Shown here one piece after another: positions 24,937-33,851 of a DNA stretch of 64,000 bases. Source of the DNA: Pseudomonas asplenii. Its GTDB lineage: Bacteria; Pseudomonadota; Gammaproteobacteria; Pseudomonadales; Pseudomonadaceae. Numbering within the stretch: position 1 is the first letter of the stretch; every line of letters starts with the position of its first letter. The DNA is taken from the NCBI RefSeq assembly GCF_001293465.1, contig NZ_JSYZ01000014.1:248001-312000 (forward strand). Direction: 5' to 3'. Both the position numbers and the translations under genes were made by a program. The notes below the pieces were generated by a model. The model saw nothing but the letters and a program-made list of their open reading frames with translations. It was not told where the DNA came from and ran no database searches.

Positions 24937-26871
24937 TTACTTGGCCTTGGGAAAGGCCGATGCCACCTTGGCGTCGATCGTGCCTTTCACACCGTCGCCT
25001 TCCGGGGCGGCGTCGGGGCCATTGCCGTTGTTGAGGTGCAGGACGCCGCCGGTGTTGAACTGCGCGTCACCGCTGGCGTGGAAGCTGATCTGCACGCCGC
25101 ACAGGTTGATCTGGCCGCTGGCGTTGAGCTCCAGCACGCTGGCGCCGCAGACCAGCCGCAGGTTCTCGCCGACCTCGATCAGGTAGCTCTGGCTGACGCT
25201 GTCGGTCTTGCTCTGGCCGACGGTGAGCACGTCCTGCTGCTTGACGATGCGCACCCGGTTGTTGCCGATCAGCACGGTCTCGTCGTGGCCGATGCTCTTG
25301 TTGCGGTCATTGCCCACCGAGTGGCTTTCATTGACCTCGACCACGATGTCCTGGTTGCGCTCGGCATGGATGTACAACTGCTCGGCCCCCTTCTTGTCCT
25401 CCATGCGGATTTCGTTGAAGTTGGCCGGGCTGCCGCCCTTGCTCGAACGGCTCTTCATGCCGCTCTGGGTGGCATTGGCGGGCAGGTCGTAGGGCACTGT
25501 CTGTTCGGCGTTGTAGACCCGGCCTGTGATGATCGGCCGGTCGGGGTCGCCTTCGAGGAAACTGACGATGACTTCCTGGCCGATTCGCGGGATCTGCATC
25601 GAGCCCCAGTTCTTGCCGGCCCAGGCCTGCGACACGCGAATCCAGCAGGAGCTGTTTTCGTTGGACTGGTCGTGGCGGTCCCAGTGGAAGTGCACCTTGA
25701 CCCGGCCGAACTGGTCGGTCCAGATCTCTTCGCCGGCCGGGCCGACCACCACGGCGGTCTGCGGGCCGCGGACGATGGGCCGGGTGGTGTTGGGCAATGG
25801 GCGGAAGCTCTGCTGGGCATCGATGCAGGTCAGGCTGCTTTCGAACTGCGAGCCCGCCGTGCCGGTGCCCGACTCCAGGCTCTCCTGGGCGAGGTAGTAG
25901 CGCGCGGCGACGATCAGGTATTCGCGGTTCTGGTCCTGGCGGCCGAAGCCGGTCAGGCTGAACAGGTTGCCGGCACCGATGCCGCGGGCATTGCCGTTGA
26001 GCTGCACGCGCTCGTGCAGGCTCTGGATCGCTTCGATGCGGGTGCGCGCGTAGTGCTCGCCGTCCTGGCTCTGCACGTAGCTGCCGGGGTAGTCGTACAG
26101 CGGATAGTCACCGGCGGTGTGCGGGCGCGGCATGGTCGAGCGCACGTCGATCCGTGCGCTGGGGCGCTGGAAATCGTAGTCGTTGAGTTCCAGGGAGCCG
26201 GGCTGGACTTCCTGGGCCAACTGCCAGCCGTTGAGGTGGTCGCGCTCGCGGTGCTGGCCATCCGGCGGGTAGTAGGGGATCGACTCGTAGCCGGGAGCCG
26301 GGTGGTGGGCACCGTAGGCGTCGGCCAGCACCAGTACGTGGCGGTCCTTCTCATGGCGGAAGTAGTAATAGATGCCTTCCTGCTCCATCAGCCGGCTGAC
26401 GAAGTCGAAGCTGCTCTCGCGGTACTGCACGCAGTATTCCCACTCGCGGTAGGGCTGGCTGAGCACGTCTTCGAAGTCGGAGAAACCGAGGTCGCGGAAC
26501 ACCTGCTTGATGATCTGCGGGATGGTCATGTGCTGGAAGATGCGGCAGTCGGAGGTGCGGGTCAGCAGCCAGAGCCAGGGTCGCAGGGTCACCTGGTAGC
26601 TGGCGAACTGGCCGCTGTCGACGTTCTGGCTGCAGCGCGCGACGATGCCGTGGAAGTAGCGGCTGGCCCCGCCCTGCAATTGCAGGGAGAGGCTCATGGG
26701 TTTGCCCAGCAGCTGGTTCAGGTCGATGGCGCCGTCGTTGGAGGTCAGGTGCAATTCGTATTCGAACGGCCGCCCCAACTCCTCGCCGCCGCCCATGTCC
26801 TTGAGCAGCAGCACATCCGGCCCGAGGGGGCTGTGGACCTGGGCCAGGCGGGTGGCTTGTGTGAATAGCAT
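24937..26871 (-). CDS. vgrG: T6SS spike protein VgrG (TssI)
   Basis: Trimeric spike at the tip of the Hcp tube, 644 aa. The gp27-like part covers about residues 1-370, the OB-fold (gp5-like) about 385-470 (FLEGDPDRPIITGRVYN), and the beta-helical needle runs to the end. There is no extra C-terminal enzyme domain, so it is a structural carrier, here for the PAAR-Rhs effector encoded next in the operon. A 137-base gap holding a REP element separates it from clpV, so the vgrG-eag-rhs module may have its own promoter. Confidence 0.95.
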   Translation of the reverse strand: MLFTQATRLAQVHSPLGPDVLLLKDMGGGEELGRPFEYELHLTSNDGAIDLNQLLGKPMSLSLQLQGGASRYFHGIVARCSQNVDSGQFASYQVTLRPWLWLLTRTSDCRIFQHMTIPQIIKQVFRDLGFSDFEDVLSQPYREWEYCVQYRESSFDFVSRLMEQEGIYYYFRHEKDRHVLVLADAYGAHHPAPGYESIPYYPPDGQHRERDHLNGWQLAQEVQPGSLELNDYDFQRPSARIDVRSTMPRPHTAGDYPLYDYPGSYVQSQDGEHYARTRIEAIQSLHERVQLNGNARGIGAGNLFSLTGFGRQDQNREYLIVAARYYLAQESLESGTGTAGSQFESSLTCIDAQQSFRPLPNTTRPIVRGPQTAVVVGPAGEEIWTDQFGRVKVHFHWDRHDQSNENSSCWIRVSQAWAGKNWGSMQIPRIGQEVIVSFLEGDPDRPIITGRVYNAEQTVPYDLPANATQSGMKSRSSKGGSPANFNEIRMEDKKGAEQLYIHAERNQDIVVEVNESHSVGNDRNKSIGHDETVLIGNNRVRIVKQQDVLTVGQSKTDSVSQSYLIEVGENLRLVCGASVLELNASGQINLCGVQISFHASGDAQFNTGGVLHLNNGNGPDAAPEGDGVKGTIDAKVASAFPKAK

Positions 26872-26907
26872 CGGTTATCTCTGGGTGTTGTGGCGTCTGG
26901 GCGGGCG

Positions 26908-27002
26908 CTTTCGCGGGCAAGCCACGCTCCTACACGTGTTGCGTCGTACACGTGCTCTGTGTGCGACGCTGACCTGTAGGAGCAGGGCTTGCCCGCGAAG
27001 AG
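26908..27002. repeat. REP-type inverted repeat between clpV and vgrG
   Basis: TTTCGCGGGCAAGCCACGCTCCTACA on one side faces an inverted TGTAGGAGCAGGGCTTGCCCGCGAA, around a spacer that has its own ACACGTG-type symmetry. It probably marks the end of the clpV message or the border of the vgrG-rhs cassette. Confidence 0.85.
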
Positions 27003-27008
27003 GCCGGC

Positions 27009-29690
27009 TCAGACATCCACGTCGCTGAACTGGTAGTGCAATTCGTTATCCCGCACGCTGATCCTCACACCCGCCAGCGGCTTGCCTTCGAGCATGCGCG
27101 TGAGGAACTCGCGGCTCATGTCCGGCAGCAGGCTGTTGGTCAGGATCGCATCGATCATCCGTCCGCCGCTCTCGGTCTCGGTGCAGCGCGAGACGATCAG
27201 GTCGACCACCTCGTCGTCGAAATCGAAGGCGACCTTGTGGGTGCTTTCCACGCGCTTCTTGATGCGCCCCAGCTGCAGGCGGGTGATCGCCTTGAGCATG
27301 GTGTCGCTGAGCGGGTAGTACGGAATGGTCACCAGGCGGCCGAGCAGCGCCGGCGGGAAAATCTCCAGCAACGGCTGGCGCAGGGCCTTGGCGATGTCCT
27401 CGGGGTCGGGGACGTTGCCGGCGTCCTTGCACAGGTGCGCGATCAGCTCGGTACCGGCGTTGGTGGTGAGCAGGATCAGGGTGTTCTTGAAGTCGATCAG
27501 CCGGCCTTCGCCGTCTTCCATCACGCCCTTGTCGAACACCTGGAAGAAGATCTCGTGCACGTCCGGGTGGGCCTTCTCCACCTCGTCCAGCAGCACCACG
27601 CTGTAGGGCTTGCGCCGAACCGCTTCGGTCAGCACGCCGCCTTCGCCGTAGCCGACGTAGCCGGGCGGGGCACCCTTGAGGGTGGAGACGGTGTGGGCTT
27701 CCTGGAACTCGCTCATGTTGATGGTGATGACGTTCTGCTCGCCACCGTACATGGCCTCGGCCAGGGCCAGGGCGGTTTCGGTCTTGCCCACGCCGGAGGT
27801 GCCGGCGAGCATGAACACGCCGATCGGCTTGCTCGGGTTGTCGAGGCCGGCGCGGGAGGTCTGGATGCGCTTGGCGATCATGCTCAGGGCATGATCCTGG
27901 CCGATGATGCGCTTGCTCAGGTGCTGGTCGAGGTTGAGCACGGTTTCCAGCTCGTTGCGGGCCATGCGGCCCACCGGGATACCGGTCCAGTCGGCGACCA
28001 CCGAGGCCACCGCCTGGTAGTCCACGGTCGGCAGGATCAGCGGGCTCTCGCCCTGCAGGTCGCTGAGGCGCCGTTGCAGGTCGATCAGTTTCTCGCGCAG
28101 GGCATGGCCCTGTTCGCCGCCGACATCGCTGTCCACCACGCCGGTGCTTTCACGCAGCTCGGCCCGGGTGGCGAGCAGTTCGTCGACCAGGCTCTTCTCC
28201 TCGGCCCAGCGGCTTTCCAGTTCGGCCAGGCGCTCGCGCTCGCTGGCGAGCCGTTCTTCGCTGGCGTTCCGGCGGCTGGCGGTGTCGATGCCGATGGCAT
28301 GTTCGCGGGCGATGATCTGCAGCTCGGTCTCCAGCGCCTCGATACGCCGCCGGCTGTCGTCGACCTCGGCCGGTACCGCGTGCAGGCTGATGGCGACCCG
28401 CGCGCAGGCCGTGTCGAGCAGGCTGACGGACTTGTCCGGCAGTTGCCGCGCCGGGATGTAGCGATGGGACAGCTTGACCGAGGCCTCCAGGGCTTCGTCG
28501 AGGATCTGCACCTGGTGATGTTTTTCCATGGTCGAGGCGACGCCGCGCATCATCAGCAGCGCCTTGTCTTCCGACGGTTCCGGTACTTGCACCACCTGGA
28601 AGCGGCGGGTCAGGGCCGGGTCTTTCTCGATGTGCTTCTTGTACTCGGCCCAGGTGGTCGCGGCCACGGTGCGCAGGCTGCCGCGGGCCAGCGCCGGCTT
28701 GAGCAGGTTGGCCGCGTCACCGGTACCGGCGGCGCCACCGGCACCGACCAGGGTGTGGGCTTCGTCGATGAACAGGATGATCGGCTTGGGCGAGGCCTGG
28801 ACGTCCTCGATGACCTGGCGCAGGCGCTGTTCGAACTCGCCCTTCATGCTCGCGCCGGCCTGCAGCAGGCCGACGTCGAGGCTGCGCAGTTCGACGTCCT
28901 TGAGCGACGGCGGTACGTCGCCGGCGACGATACGCAGGGCGAAACCCTCGACCACCGCGGTCTTGCCGACCCCGGCTTCGCCGGTGAGGATCGGGTTGTT
29001 CTGGCGGCGTCGCATGAGGATGTCCACCAACTGGCGGATCTCCTCGTCACGGCCGACGATCGGGTCGAGCTTGCCGCTGCGGGCCTGTTCGGTCAGGTCG
29101 ACGGTGAAGCGCTTGAGCGCCTCCTGCTTGCCCATGGCGCTCGGCGCGATGGCACCGCTGGCTTCGCCCGGCGTGGCGCCGGCATTGAAGCCGTCGCTGG
29201 CGCCCAGGTTGTTCTCCGGCGAATCGCCGACGTACTCGTCGAAACGCTCGCTCAGGGCCTCGGCCTTGATCTTGTCGAACTCCGACGACAGCCCCAGCAG
29301 CGCGTGGCGCAGGCTCGGGGTCTTGAGGATGCCGAGCACCAGGTAGCCGGTGCGCACCTGGCTTTCGCCGAACATCAGGCTGCCGTAGACCCAGCCGCGT
29401 TCCACCGCTTCCTCGACGTGGGAGGACAGGTCGGTGATCGAGGTCGAGCCGCGCGGCAGGCGGTCCAGCGCCTCGGTCAGGTCACGGGCCAGGCGTGCCG
29501 GCTCGATGTTGAACTGGCGCACCAGGCGGTGCAGGTCCGAGTCCTGCAACTGCAGCAACTGGTGGAACCAGTGGGCGAGTTCCACATAGGGGTTGCCCCG
29601 CAGCTTGCAGAACACCGTGGCGGCTTCGATGGCCTTGTAGGCGACGCTGTTGAGTTTGCCGAACAGCGCGGCGCGACTGATTTCACCCAT
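27009..29690 (-). CDS. clpV: T6SS sheath-recycling AAA+ ATPase ClpV (TssH)
   Basis: Hexameric unfoldase that disassembles contracted TssB-TssC sheath, 893 aa. The N-terminal Clp repeat domain covers about 1-160. AAA1 has Walker A GEAGVGKTA near 237 and Walker B IILFIDEAHTL near 303; a coiled-coil middle domain covers about 430-550; AAA2 has Walker A GTSGVGKTE near 629 and Walker B VVLLDEVEKAHPD. All catalytic motifs are intact. The start overlaps the tssG stop by eight bases. Confidence 0.97.
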   Translation of the reverse strand: MGEISRAALFGKLNSVAYKAIEAATVFCKLRGNPYVELAHWFHQLLQLQDSDLHRLVRQFNIEPARLARDLTEALDRLPRGSTSITDLSSHVEEAVERGWVYGSLMFGESQVRTGYLVLGILKTPSLRHALLGLSSEFDKIKAEALSERFDEYVGDSPENNLGASDGFNAGATPGEASGAIAPSAMGKQEALKRFTVDLTEQARSGKLDPIVGRDEEIRQLVDILMRRRQNNPILTGEAGVGKTAVVEGFALRIVAGDVPPSLKDVELRSLDVGLLQAGASMKGEFEQRLRQVIEDVQASPKPIILFIDEAHTLVGAGGAAGTGDAANLLKPALARGSLRTVAATTWAEYKKHIEKDPALTRRFQVVQVPEPSEDKALLMMRGVASTMEKHHQVQILDEALEASVKLSHRYIPARQLPDKSVSLLDTACARVAISLHAVPAEVDDSRRRIEALETELQIIAREHAIGIDTASRRNASEERLASERERLAELESRWAEEKSLVDELLATRAELRESTGVVDSDVGGEQGHALREKLIDLQRRLSDLQGESPLILPTVDYQAVASVVADWTGIPVGRMARNELETVLNLDQHLSKRIIGQDHALSMIAKRIQTSRAGLDNPSKPIGVFMLAGTSGVGKTETALALAEAMYGGEQNVITINMSEFQEAHTVSTLKGAPPGYVGYGEGGVLTEAVRRKPYSVVLLDEVEKAHPDVHEIFFQVFDKGVMEDGEGRLIDFKNTLILLTTNAGTELIAHLCKDAGNVPDPEDIAKALRQPLLEIFPPALLGRLVTIPYYPLSDTMLKAITRLQLGRIKKRVESTHKVAFDFDDEVVDLIVSRCTETESGGRMIDAILTNSLLPDMSREFLTRMLEGKPLAGVRISVRDNELHYQFSDVDV

Positions 29691-30735
29691 GCTCTGTGCT
29701 CCTTGAGTGGTGGGCTGGTGTGGCGTGTTCGGCGTAATGCCGGGCCAGGATCAGGTCCCTGGCGTCCTCTTCGGGTTGGCCGACCCAGGTGTTGAAACCC
29801 AGGCGGAATTGGCCGTTGAGTTGCAGCCGGGGGACTTCGGGCTGTTCCAGGACCAGGTTGATGTCCCAGTCCAGCTCGTGTCCCAGGTATTCGGCGACCC
29901 ACGCCACCAGGTGGTGGAAGGATTCGCCATCGGGCAGCAGGCTCATGTATTCGTCGAGCTTCAGCGGGCCGAAGCGGATGCGGAACTTGTGCTGGCGGTC
30001 CCACACGTGGCGGCCGAGGCAGAAGTCCACGCCGAGCTGGTTGGCGGTGACGCCGAGACGGCTGCGTTCCGGCAACTCCAGCCACTGGCCGACGTATTCC
30101 TCGATCTCCACCGGCAGGCCGAAGTACTCGCCGAGAATGGCTTTCAGGCCGTCCGGGTAGCGGGTCTGGGCGGCGAGGTGGCCGCTGAAGTGCAGCTTGG
30201 CGGTCGGTGGAACCAGGCCCTGGTCGAGCAGGCCGGGCATGCCCCGGCCGCTGAGGGCGGCCAGGCGCCCGGACCAGTAGTCGTCGTCCGGGCGGTCATG
30301 GCTGACGGTCGGCCGCGCTTCGGCCCAGGCCCGATAGAACAGGCTCAGCAGGCGGTGGTGGAACACGTCGAGGAAACGCTTGCTGGTGCTGTCGGCGTTG
30401 TTGCGCTGGCGCTCGCGCACGTATTCGGTGAGGTGCAGCGGCAACGGGCCGTTGGGGCCGCCGAGGCCGAAGAAGAACTGCTCCAGACGGGCCGGCGCGT
30501 TGTCGCTGGCGGGCGTCATCGAGGCCAGGGTCGCCGGGGCGAAGGCGCAGTCCAGCTGTTGACCCAGGCGCAACGGATCATCCGCCAGGCGCAGCGAATG
30601 GCCGAAGCGCGGCAGGTGCGGCGATTCGCACTCGATACGCCGCAGCGCCTGGAAGAAGTCGTATTCCCAGGGCTCGGCTTGCATCGCCGTGAGCGTGCTC
30701 ACAGGGTCGGACGGCGTCCGGGCTTGGCTTTCCAT
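29683..30735 (-). CDS. tssG: T6SS baseplate subunit TssG
   Basis: A 350-aa baseplate wedge protein that works with TssE, TssF and TssK to anchor the tail to the membrane complex. The typical N-terminal block WEYDFFQALRRIEC, then HLPRFGHSLR and LEQFFFGLGGPNGPLPLHL, identify the family. The ATG at 30735 overlaps tssF by 37 bases; a GTG at 30702 would give a four-base GTGA overlap with the tssF stop and is an alternative start. clpV follows with an eight-base overlap. Confidence 0.94.
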   Translation of the reverse strand: MESQARTPSDPVSTLTAMQAEPWEYDFFQALRRIECESPHLPRFGHSLRLADDPLRLGQQLDCAFAPATLASMTPASDNAPARLEQFFFGLGGPNGPLPLHLTEYVRERQRNNADSTSKRFLDVFHHRLLSLFYRAWAEARPTVSHDRPDDDYWSGRLAALSGRGMPGLLDQGLVPPTAKLHFSGHLAAQTRYPDGLKAILGEYFGLPVEIEEYVGQWLELPERSRLGVTANQLGVDFCLGRHVWDRQHKFRIRFGPLKLDEYMSLLPDGESFHHLVAWVAEYLGHELDWDINLVLEQPEVPRLQLNGQFRLGFNTWVGQPEEDARDLILARHYAEHATPAHHSRSTEHG

Positions 30736-32558
30736 CGCATGATCTCGCCGCGTTCGGTGGTTCGAATCACCGTCTCGGTAAAACTGTTGATCGACACGTA
30801 GCGTGCCAGGAAGCGTTCGAACACTGCGCCGAGGAGGAACACCCCGGTGCCGCGGAACGCGTTCTCGTCGAATTCCAGGGTGATCTCCAGGCCGCGCCCG
30901 AAGACGATCGGCCCGGGCATCGGCAGCCGCCGGGTACAGGCCTTGCTGCTGACTTCGCGCAGGCCCTCGATCTGCAGTTGCAGGGCGGCATCGTTGCTCT
31001 CGCCGTACAGCCGCAGCAGCTCACGCAGGGCCGCGGCGCCCTGGCCCTGTTCGCTCAGCGACAGGTAGTTCAGCGAGAGCTGGCTGATCAGGCGCCAGGC
31101 CTTGTTGTCGTGGGCATGGCTGGCCCGTGGCCGGCTCGGCCCGGCCAGGCAGCGCACCGCCGATACCGGGGCGCTGTCGGCCAGGGTGAAGTCGCTCTTG
31201 CCGCTGCCCACGCTCATGAACAGCGGCAGGTCGCGGTTGGTGCACAGCGCGCTGACGCCGAGCTGGCGCAGGTCATGGCGGTAGGGCGCCTGCTGGCTGT
31301 CGACCAGGCTGACGAAGGTTTCGCTGCCGATGTAGGTCGAGCGGGTACCCTTGCGCCGCTGCTCGCTGGACAGTACCCGCGGCTCGCGGCGCAGGATGTA
31401 GTAGGCCTGGTCGCGGCCGTAGCGCGACGGATCGCGCACGGCGTAGAAGGGCAGGAATGGCTGGTCGGGCCCGGTGCCGTGGCCGGTGACGCCGGTCAGC
31501 GAGTGGATCTCGAAATCCATCGGCCGGGTGCGGTCGGCGATCACATGGTGTTCGTTGACCCGTTCGGACAGGTGGATGCGGTCCAGGCGGCGCGGGAACA
31601 GGTTGATCGCCGGGGTGCAGAAAGGCACGAACTGGGCGGTGTCGACACTGCTTTCCAGGCTCGGGTCGAAGCGCTCGAACAGCACGATCAGTTCCAGCTC
31701 CTGGCCGCTGCAGCGTTTGACCGCCCGGCCCAGCCCGCTGAAGTCGACGAACAGGTAGCGCTGGGGCAGGGCGAAGTATTCCTGCAGCAGGCGATAGCCC
31801 TGGAAGGCCTGGGCCACCACCGGCATTGCCGCTTCGCGGTCGTCGAAGCCGCAGGAGCGCAGGGCGTCCTGGGGCAGGCGCTCGACCCAGTCGCCGCCCG
31901 GAGCACGGGCGAAGACCGCGCAGGCATTGCCCAGCAGTTGTTCGTAGAGGCGGAACGGTTGCTCGTCGGCACCATTGAGGTACAGCGGCAGGTTGTCCAG
32001 GTCGAGCTGGTTGAAGGGCAGCTCGGCGCCGGTGCGCAGGGTCAGGCGCAGGCCGGCCTTGGCCTTGGGCTCGCTGGCGGCCAGACGGCCGAGCACGGTC
32101 GCCGGGTTGCCGAAGTACTCGGCCTGGCTGACCTGCAGCGGCCACAGCGTCACCGCATGGGCGGTGCGGTACTCGCAGGAGGTCTGGGTGTCCTTGCCGA
32201 GGGTCGCGCGCAGCACGCTGTCCCGTGGCAGGGTGAAACCGCTGGCCAGCGAACCCTCGTCGGGGTCGGTCTGCAACTGCACCACGGTCATCGACGGCGT
32301 CGGTGCCAGGTAGTGCGGGTAGGCGATTTCCAGCAGGTTGTGGGTGAAGGTCGGGTACTCGGCATCGAGCTTGAGCTGCACACGCGCGGTGAGGTAGGCG
32401 AAACCTTCCAGCAGGCGCTCGACATAGGGGTCGGCGCAGTCGATCCCGGACAGCGTCAGGCGCCCGGCGATCTTCGGGTATTCCTTGGCGAACTCGGCGG
32501 CACTTTCGCGGACGTGCTGCAGCTCCTGGTTGTAGAGGTCGAGCAGGCGCGGGTTCAT
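30699..32558 (-). CDS. tssF: T6SS baseplate subunit TssF
   Basis: A 619-aa baseplate wedge protein, the length I recall for P. aeruginosa TssF1. The N-terminus MNPRLLDLYNQELQHVRESA and the nearby FAKEYPKIAGRL are diagnostic. The ATG at 32558 overlaps the tssE stop by ATGA, which fixes the start over a longer frame that begins inside tssE. It is followed by tssG with overlap. Confidence 0.96.
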   Translation of the reverse strand: MNPRLLDLYNQELQHVRESAAEFAKEYPKIAGRLTLSGIDCADPYVERLLEGFAYLTARVQLKLDAEYPTFTHNLLEIAYPHYLAPTPSMTVVQLQTDPDEGSLASGFTLPRDSVLRATLGKDTQTSCEYRTAHAVTLWPLQVSQAEYFGNPATVLGRLAASEPKAKAGLRLTLRTGAELPFNQLDLDNLPLYLNGADEQPFRLYEQLLGNACAVFARAPGGDWVERLPQDALRSCGFDDREAAMPVVAQAFQGYRLLQEYFALPQRYLFVDFSGLGRAVKRCSGQELELIVLFERFDPSLESSVDTAQFVPFCTPAINLFPRRLDRIHLSERVNEHHVIADRTRPMDFEIHSLTGVTGHGTGPDQPFLPFYAVRDPSRYGRDQAYYILRREPRVLSSEQRRKGTRSTYIGSETFVSLVDSQQAPYRHDLRQLGVSALCTNRDLPLFMSVGSGKSDFTLADSAPVSAVRCLAGPSRPRASHAHDNKAWRLISQLSLNYLSLSEQGQGAAALRELLRLYGESNDAALQLQIEGLREVSSKACTRRLPMPGPIVFGRGLEITLEFDENAFRGTGVFLLGAVFERFLARYVSINSFTETVIRTTERGEIMRWKAKPGRRPTL

Positions 32559-33079
32559 GAACGTCTCCGTTGCTCGGCCGGGACCACGCGGACATGGCCG
32601 GACTCCAGGTCGAGGTCGGTGCGCAGCAGCAGCGGCAGGGGCGCCGGCAGGGCCCACAGGTCGCCCTCGATTTCGAAGCTCAGGGCGTTGTGGTTCATCT
32701 CGCCGTAGGCAACCTGGGCGCGGACCCGCAGGGTGCTGGCCAGGATGCGTGGCTCGAACGTGGCGATGGCCTTGTGGATCAGGCTTTCCAGCGCCGGGAT
32801 ATCGATGCTCGAGGCACTGTAGCCGGCCAGTGCCGGCAGGCCGTAGTTGACCACCGAGGTGCCGGCCGGGGTATGCAGGGTGGCGTCGGCGTCGAGCAGC
32901 GAGGTGGTATTGAGCAGCCAGGTCAGGTCACGCAGCACCGAGGCCTTGAGTTGGCTCAGGGACAGCACGCGCTTGTCCGTGCCTTCCTGCGGGTGGCCGG
33001 GGTCGTCGTCGGTCAACCGGTCGAGCAATGACGGTTGCAGGCGTTCGCGCAGGGCGAAGTCGCTGGGCACGCTGCTCAT
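32555..33079 (-). CDS. tssE: T6SS baseplate subunit TssE (gp25-like)
   Basis: A 174-aa homologue of phage T4 gp25 that starts sheath assembly on the baseplate. The gp25-type elements are seen in LRERLQPSLLDRLTDDDP at the N-terminus, NYGLPALAGYS near 78-88, and FEPRILASTLRVRA near 110-123. A 149-base gap with a perfect hairpin separates it from hcp; the tagJ gene that I recall in that place in P. aeruginosa HSI-I is missing. Confidence 0.94.
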   Translation of the reverse strand: MSSVPSDFALRERLQPSLLDRLTDDDPGHPQEGTDKRVLSLSQLKASVLRDLTWLLNTTSLLDADATLHTPAGTSVVNYGLPALAGYSASSIDIPALESLIHKAIATFEPRILASTLRVRAQVAYGEMNHNALSFEIEGDLWALPAPLPLLLRTDLDLESGHVRVVPAEQRRRS

Positions 33080-33194
33080 CGTGCGACGTCACAGGAACTG
33101 GACGCTGCGGGGCGGCAGCTCCACGGATCGGGAAGCGCAGGCTTGGCCATGCTTGGACACCGGCAATGAATCGAATTCGGGGGTGTTGCGCCAG

Positions 33195-33223
33195 GTGCCC
33201 CCGACGCCGGGCGTCGGGGGCAC
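33195..33223 (-). terminator. Perfect 13-bp hairpin downstream of hcp
   Basis: GTGCCCCCGACGC and GCGTCGGGGGCAC pair perfectly around a CGG loop, six bases after the hcp stop. There is no T tract, so it is more likely a partial terminator or mRNA-stabilising end than a full stop. It would let Hcp be made in excess over the downstream baseplate genes. Confidence 0.7.
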
Positions 33224-33228
33224 GAGGA

Positions 33229-33717
33229 TCACATCTTGGTGTTCGAGCGGATGTTCCAGCCGAACTTGACCGGGCCGCCCTGCTTGGAACCGTCGGCCTT
33301 CTGCTCCTGGTACTCGACCTGGACCTGGGCGAAGTTCAGGGTGACGTTTTCGGTCAGGCGATCATCGCTGCCCGAGCCGCCGGTGCTCAGCGAGGTGATC
33401 AGCACTTCGCTCAGGTCGATCTTCATGTACTCGACCTGGCTTTCGCCGCCGGCCTTGCGCACCACCAGGGTGACCTTGTCGACGTGCTTGCCGCTGGCGC
33501 AGTGCATCATCAGGTTGGGCGAGGACTTGTCGACGTACTTGGTCAGCGACAGGTCCTGGATGTTGACCTTGCCGGCGCCACCGCCACCACCCATGTGCAT
33601 GTTGCCGGACTGGGACATGCCCCAGCTCCAGTTCAGGACGTCGATTTCGTCCTTGTGGGCCTTGTCCATGGACTCGCCCTTGATGTCACCGATCTTGATG
33701 AAGATATCAACAGCCAT
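33229..33717 (-). CDS. hcp: T6SS tube protein Hcp (TssD)
   Basis: A 162-aa protein that forms the hexameric rings of the T6SS inner tube. The start MAVDIFIKIGDIKGESMD and the segment IDVLNWSWGMSQSGNMHMGG are classic Hcp1-type features, as is LTKYVDKSSPNLMMHCASGKH. There is no C-terminal effector extension. It lies between tssC and tssE and is bracketed by hairpins at 33195-33223 and 33803-33835. Confidence 0.97.
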   Translation of the reverse strand: MAVDIFIKIGDIKGESMDKAHKDEIDVLNWSWGMSQSGNMHMGGGGGAGKVNIQDLSLTKYVDKSSPNLMMHCASGKHVDKVTLVVRKAGGESQVEYMKIDLSEVLITSLSTGGSGSDDRLTENVTLNFAQVQVEYQEQKADGSKQGGPVKFGWNIRSNTKM

Positions 33718-33802
33718 GTTTTCTCCAGTGTGGTCTGCACCACGAGGTTGTTAGCCAGGACCTGCCGTCGATGGCGAGGTCGCCGTTATTACGGGTGACG
33801 CC

Positions 33803-33835
33803 TTCCCCGTATGGGAGCCTGCTCCCATCGGGGAA
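33803..33835. other. Hairpin between tssC and hcp
   Basis: TTCCCCG with CGGGGAA and ATGGGAG with CTCCCAT stack into a 14-bp stem with one bulged base and a 4-base loop. It sits in the 134-base tssC-hcp gap. It could stabilise the hcp message after processing, or attenuate. No T run is present on either strand. Confidence 0.65.
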
Positions 33836-33851
33836 AACAGCGCCTGTGGGG

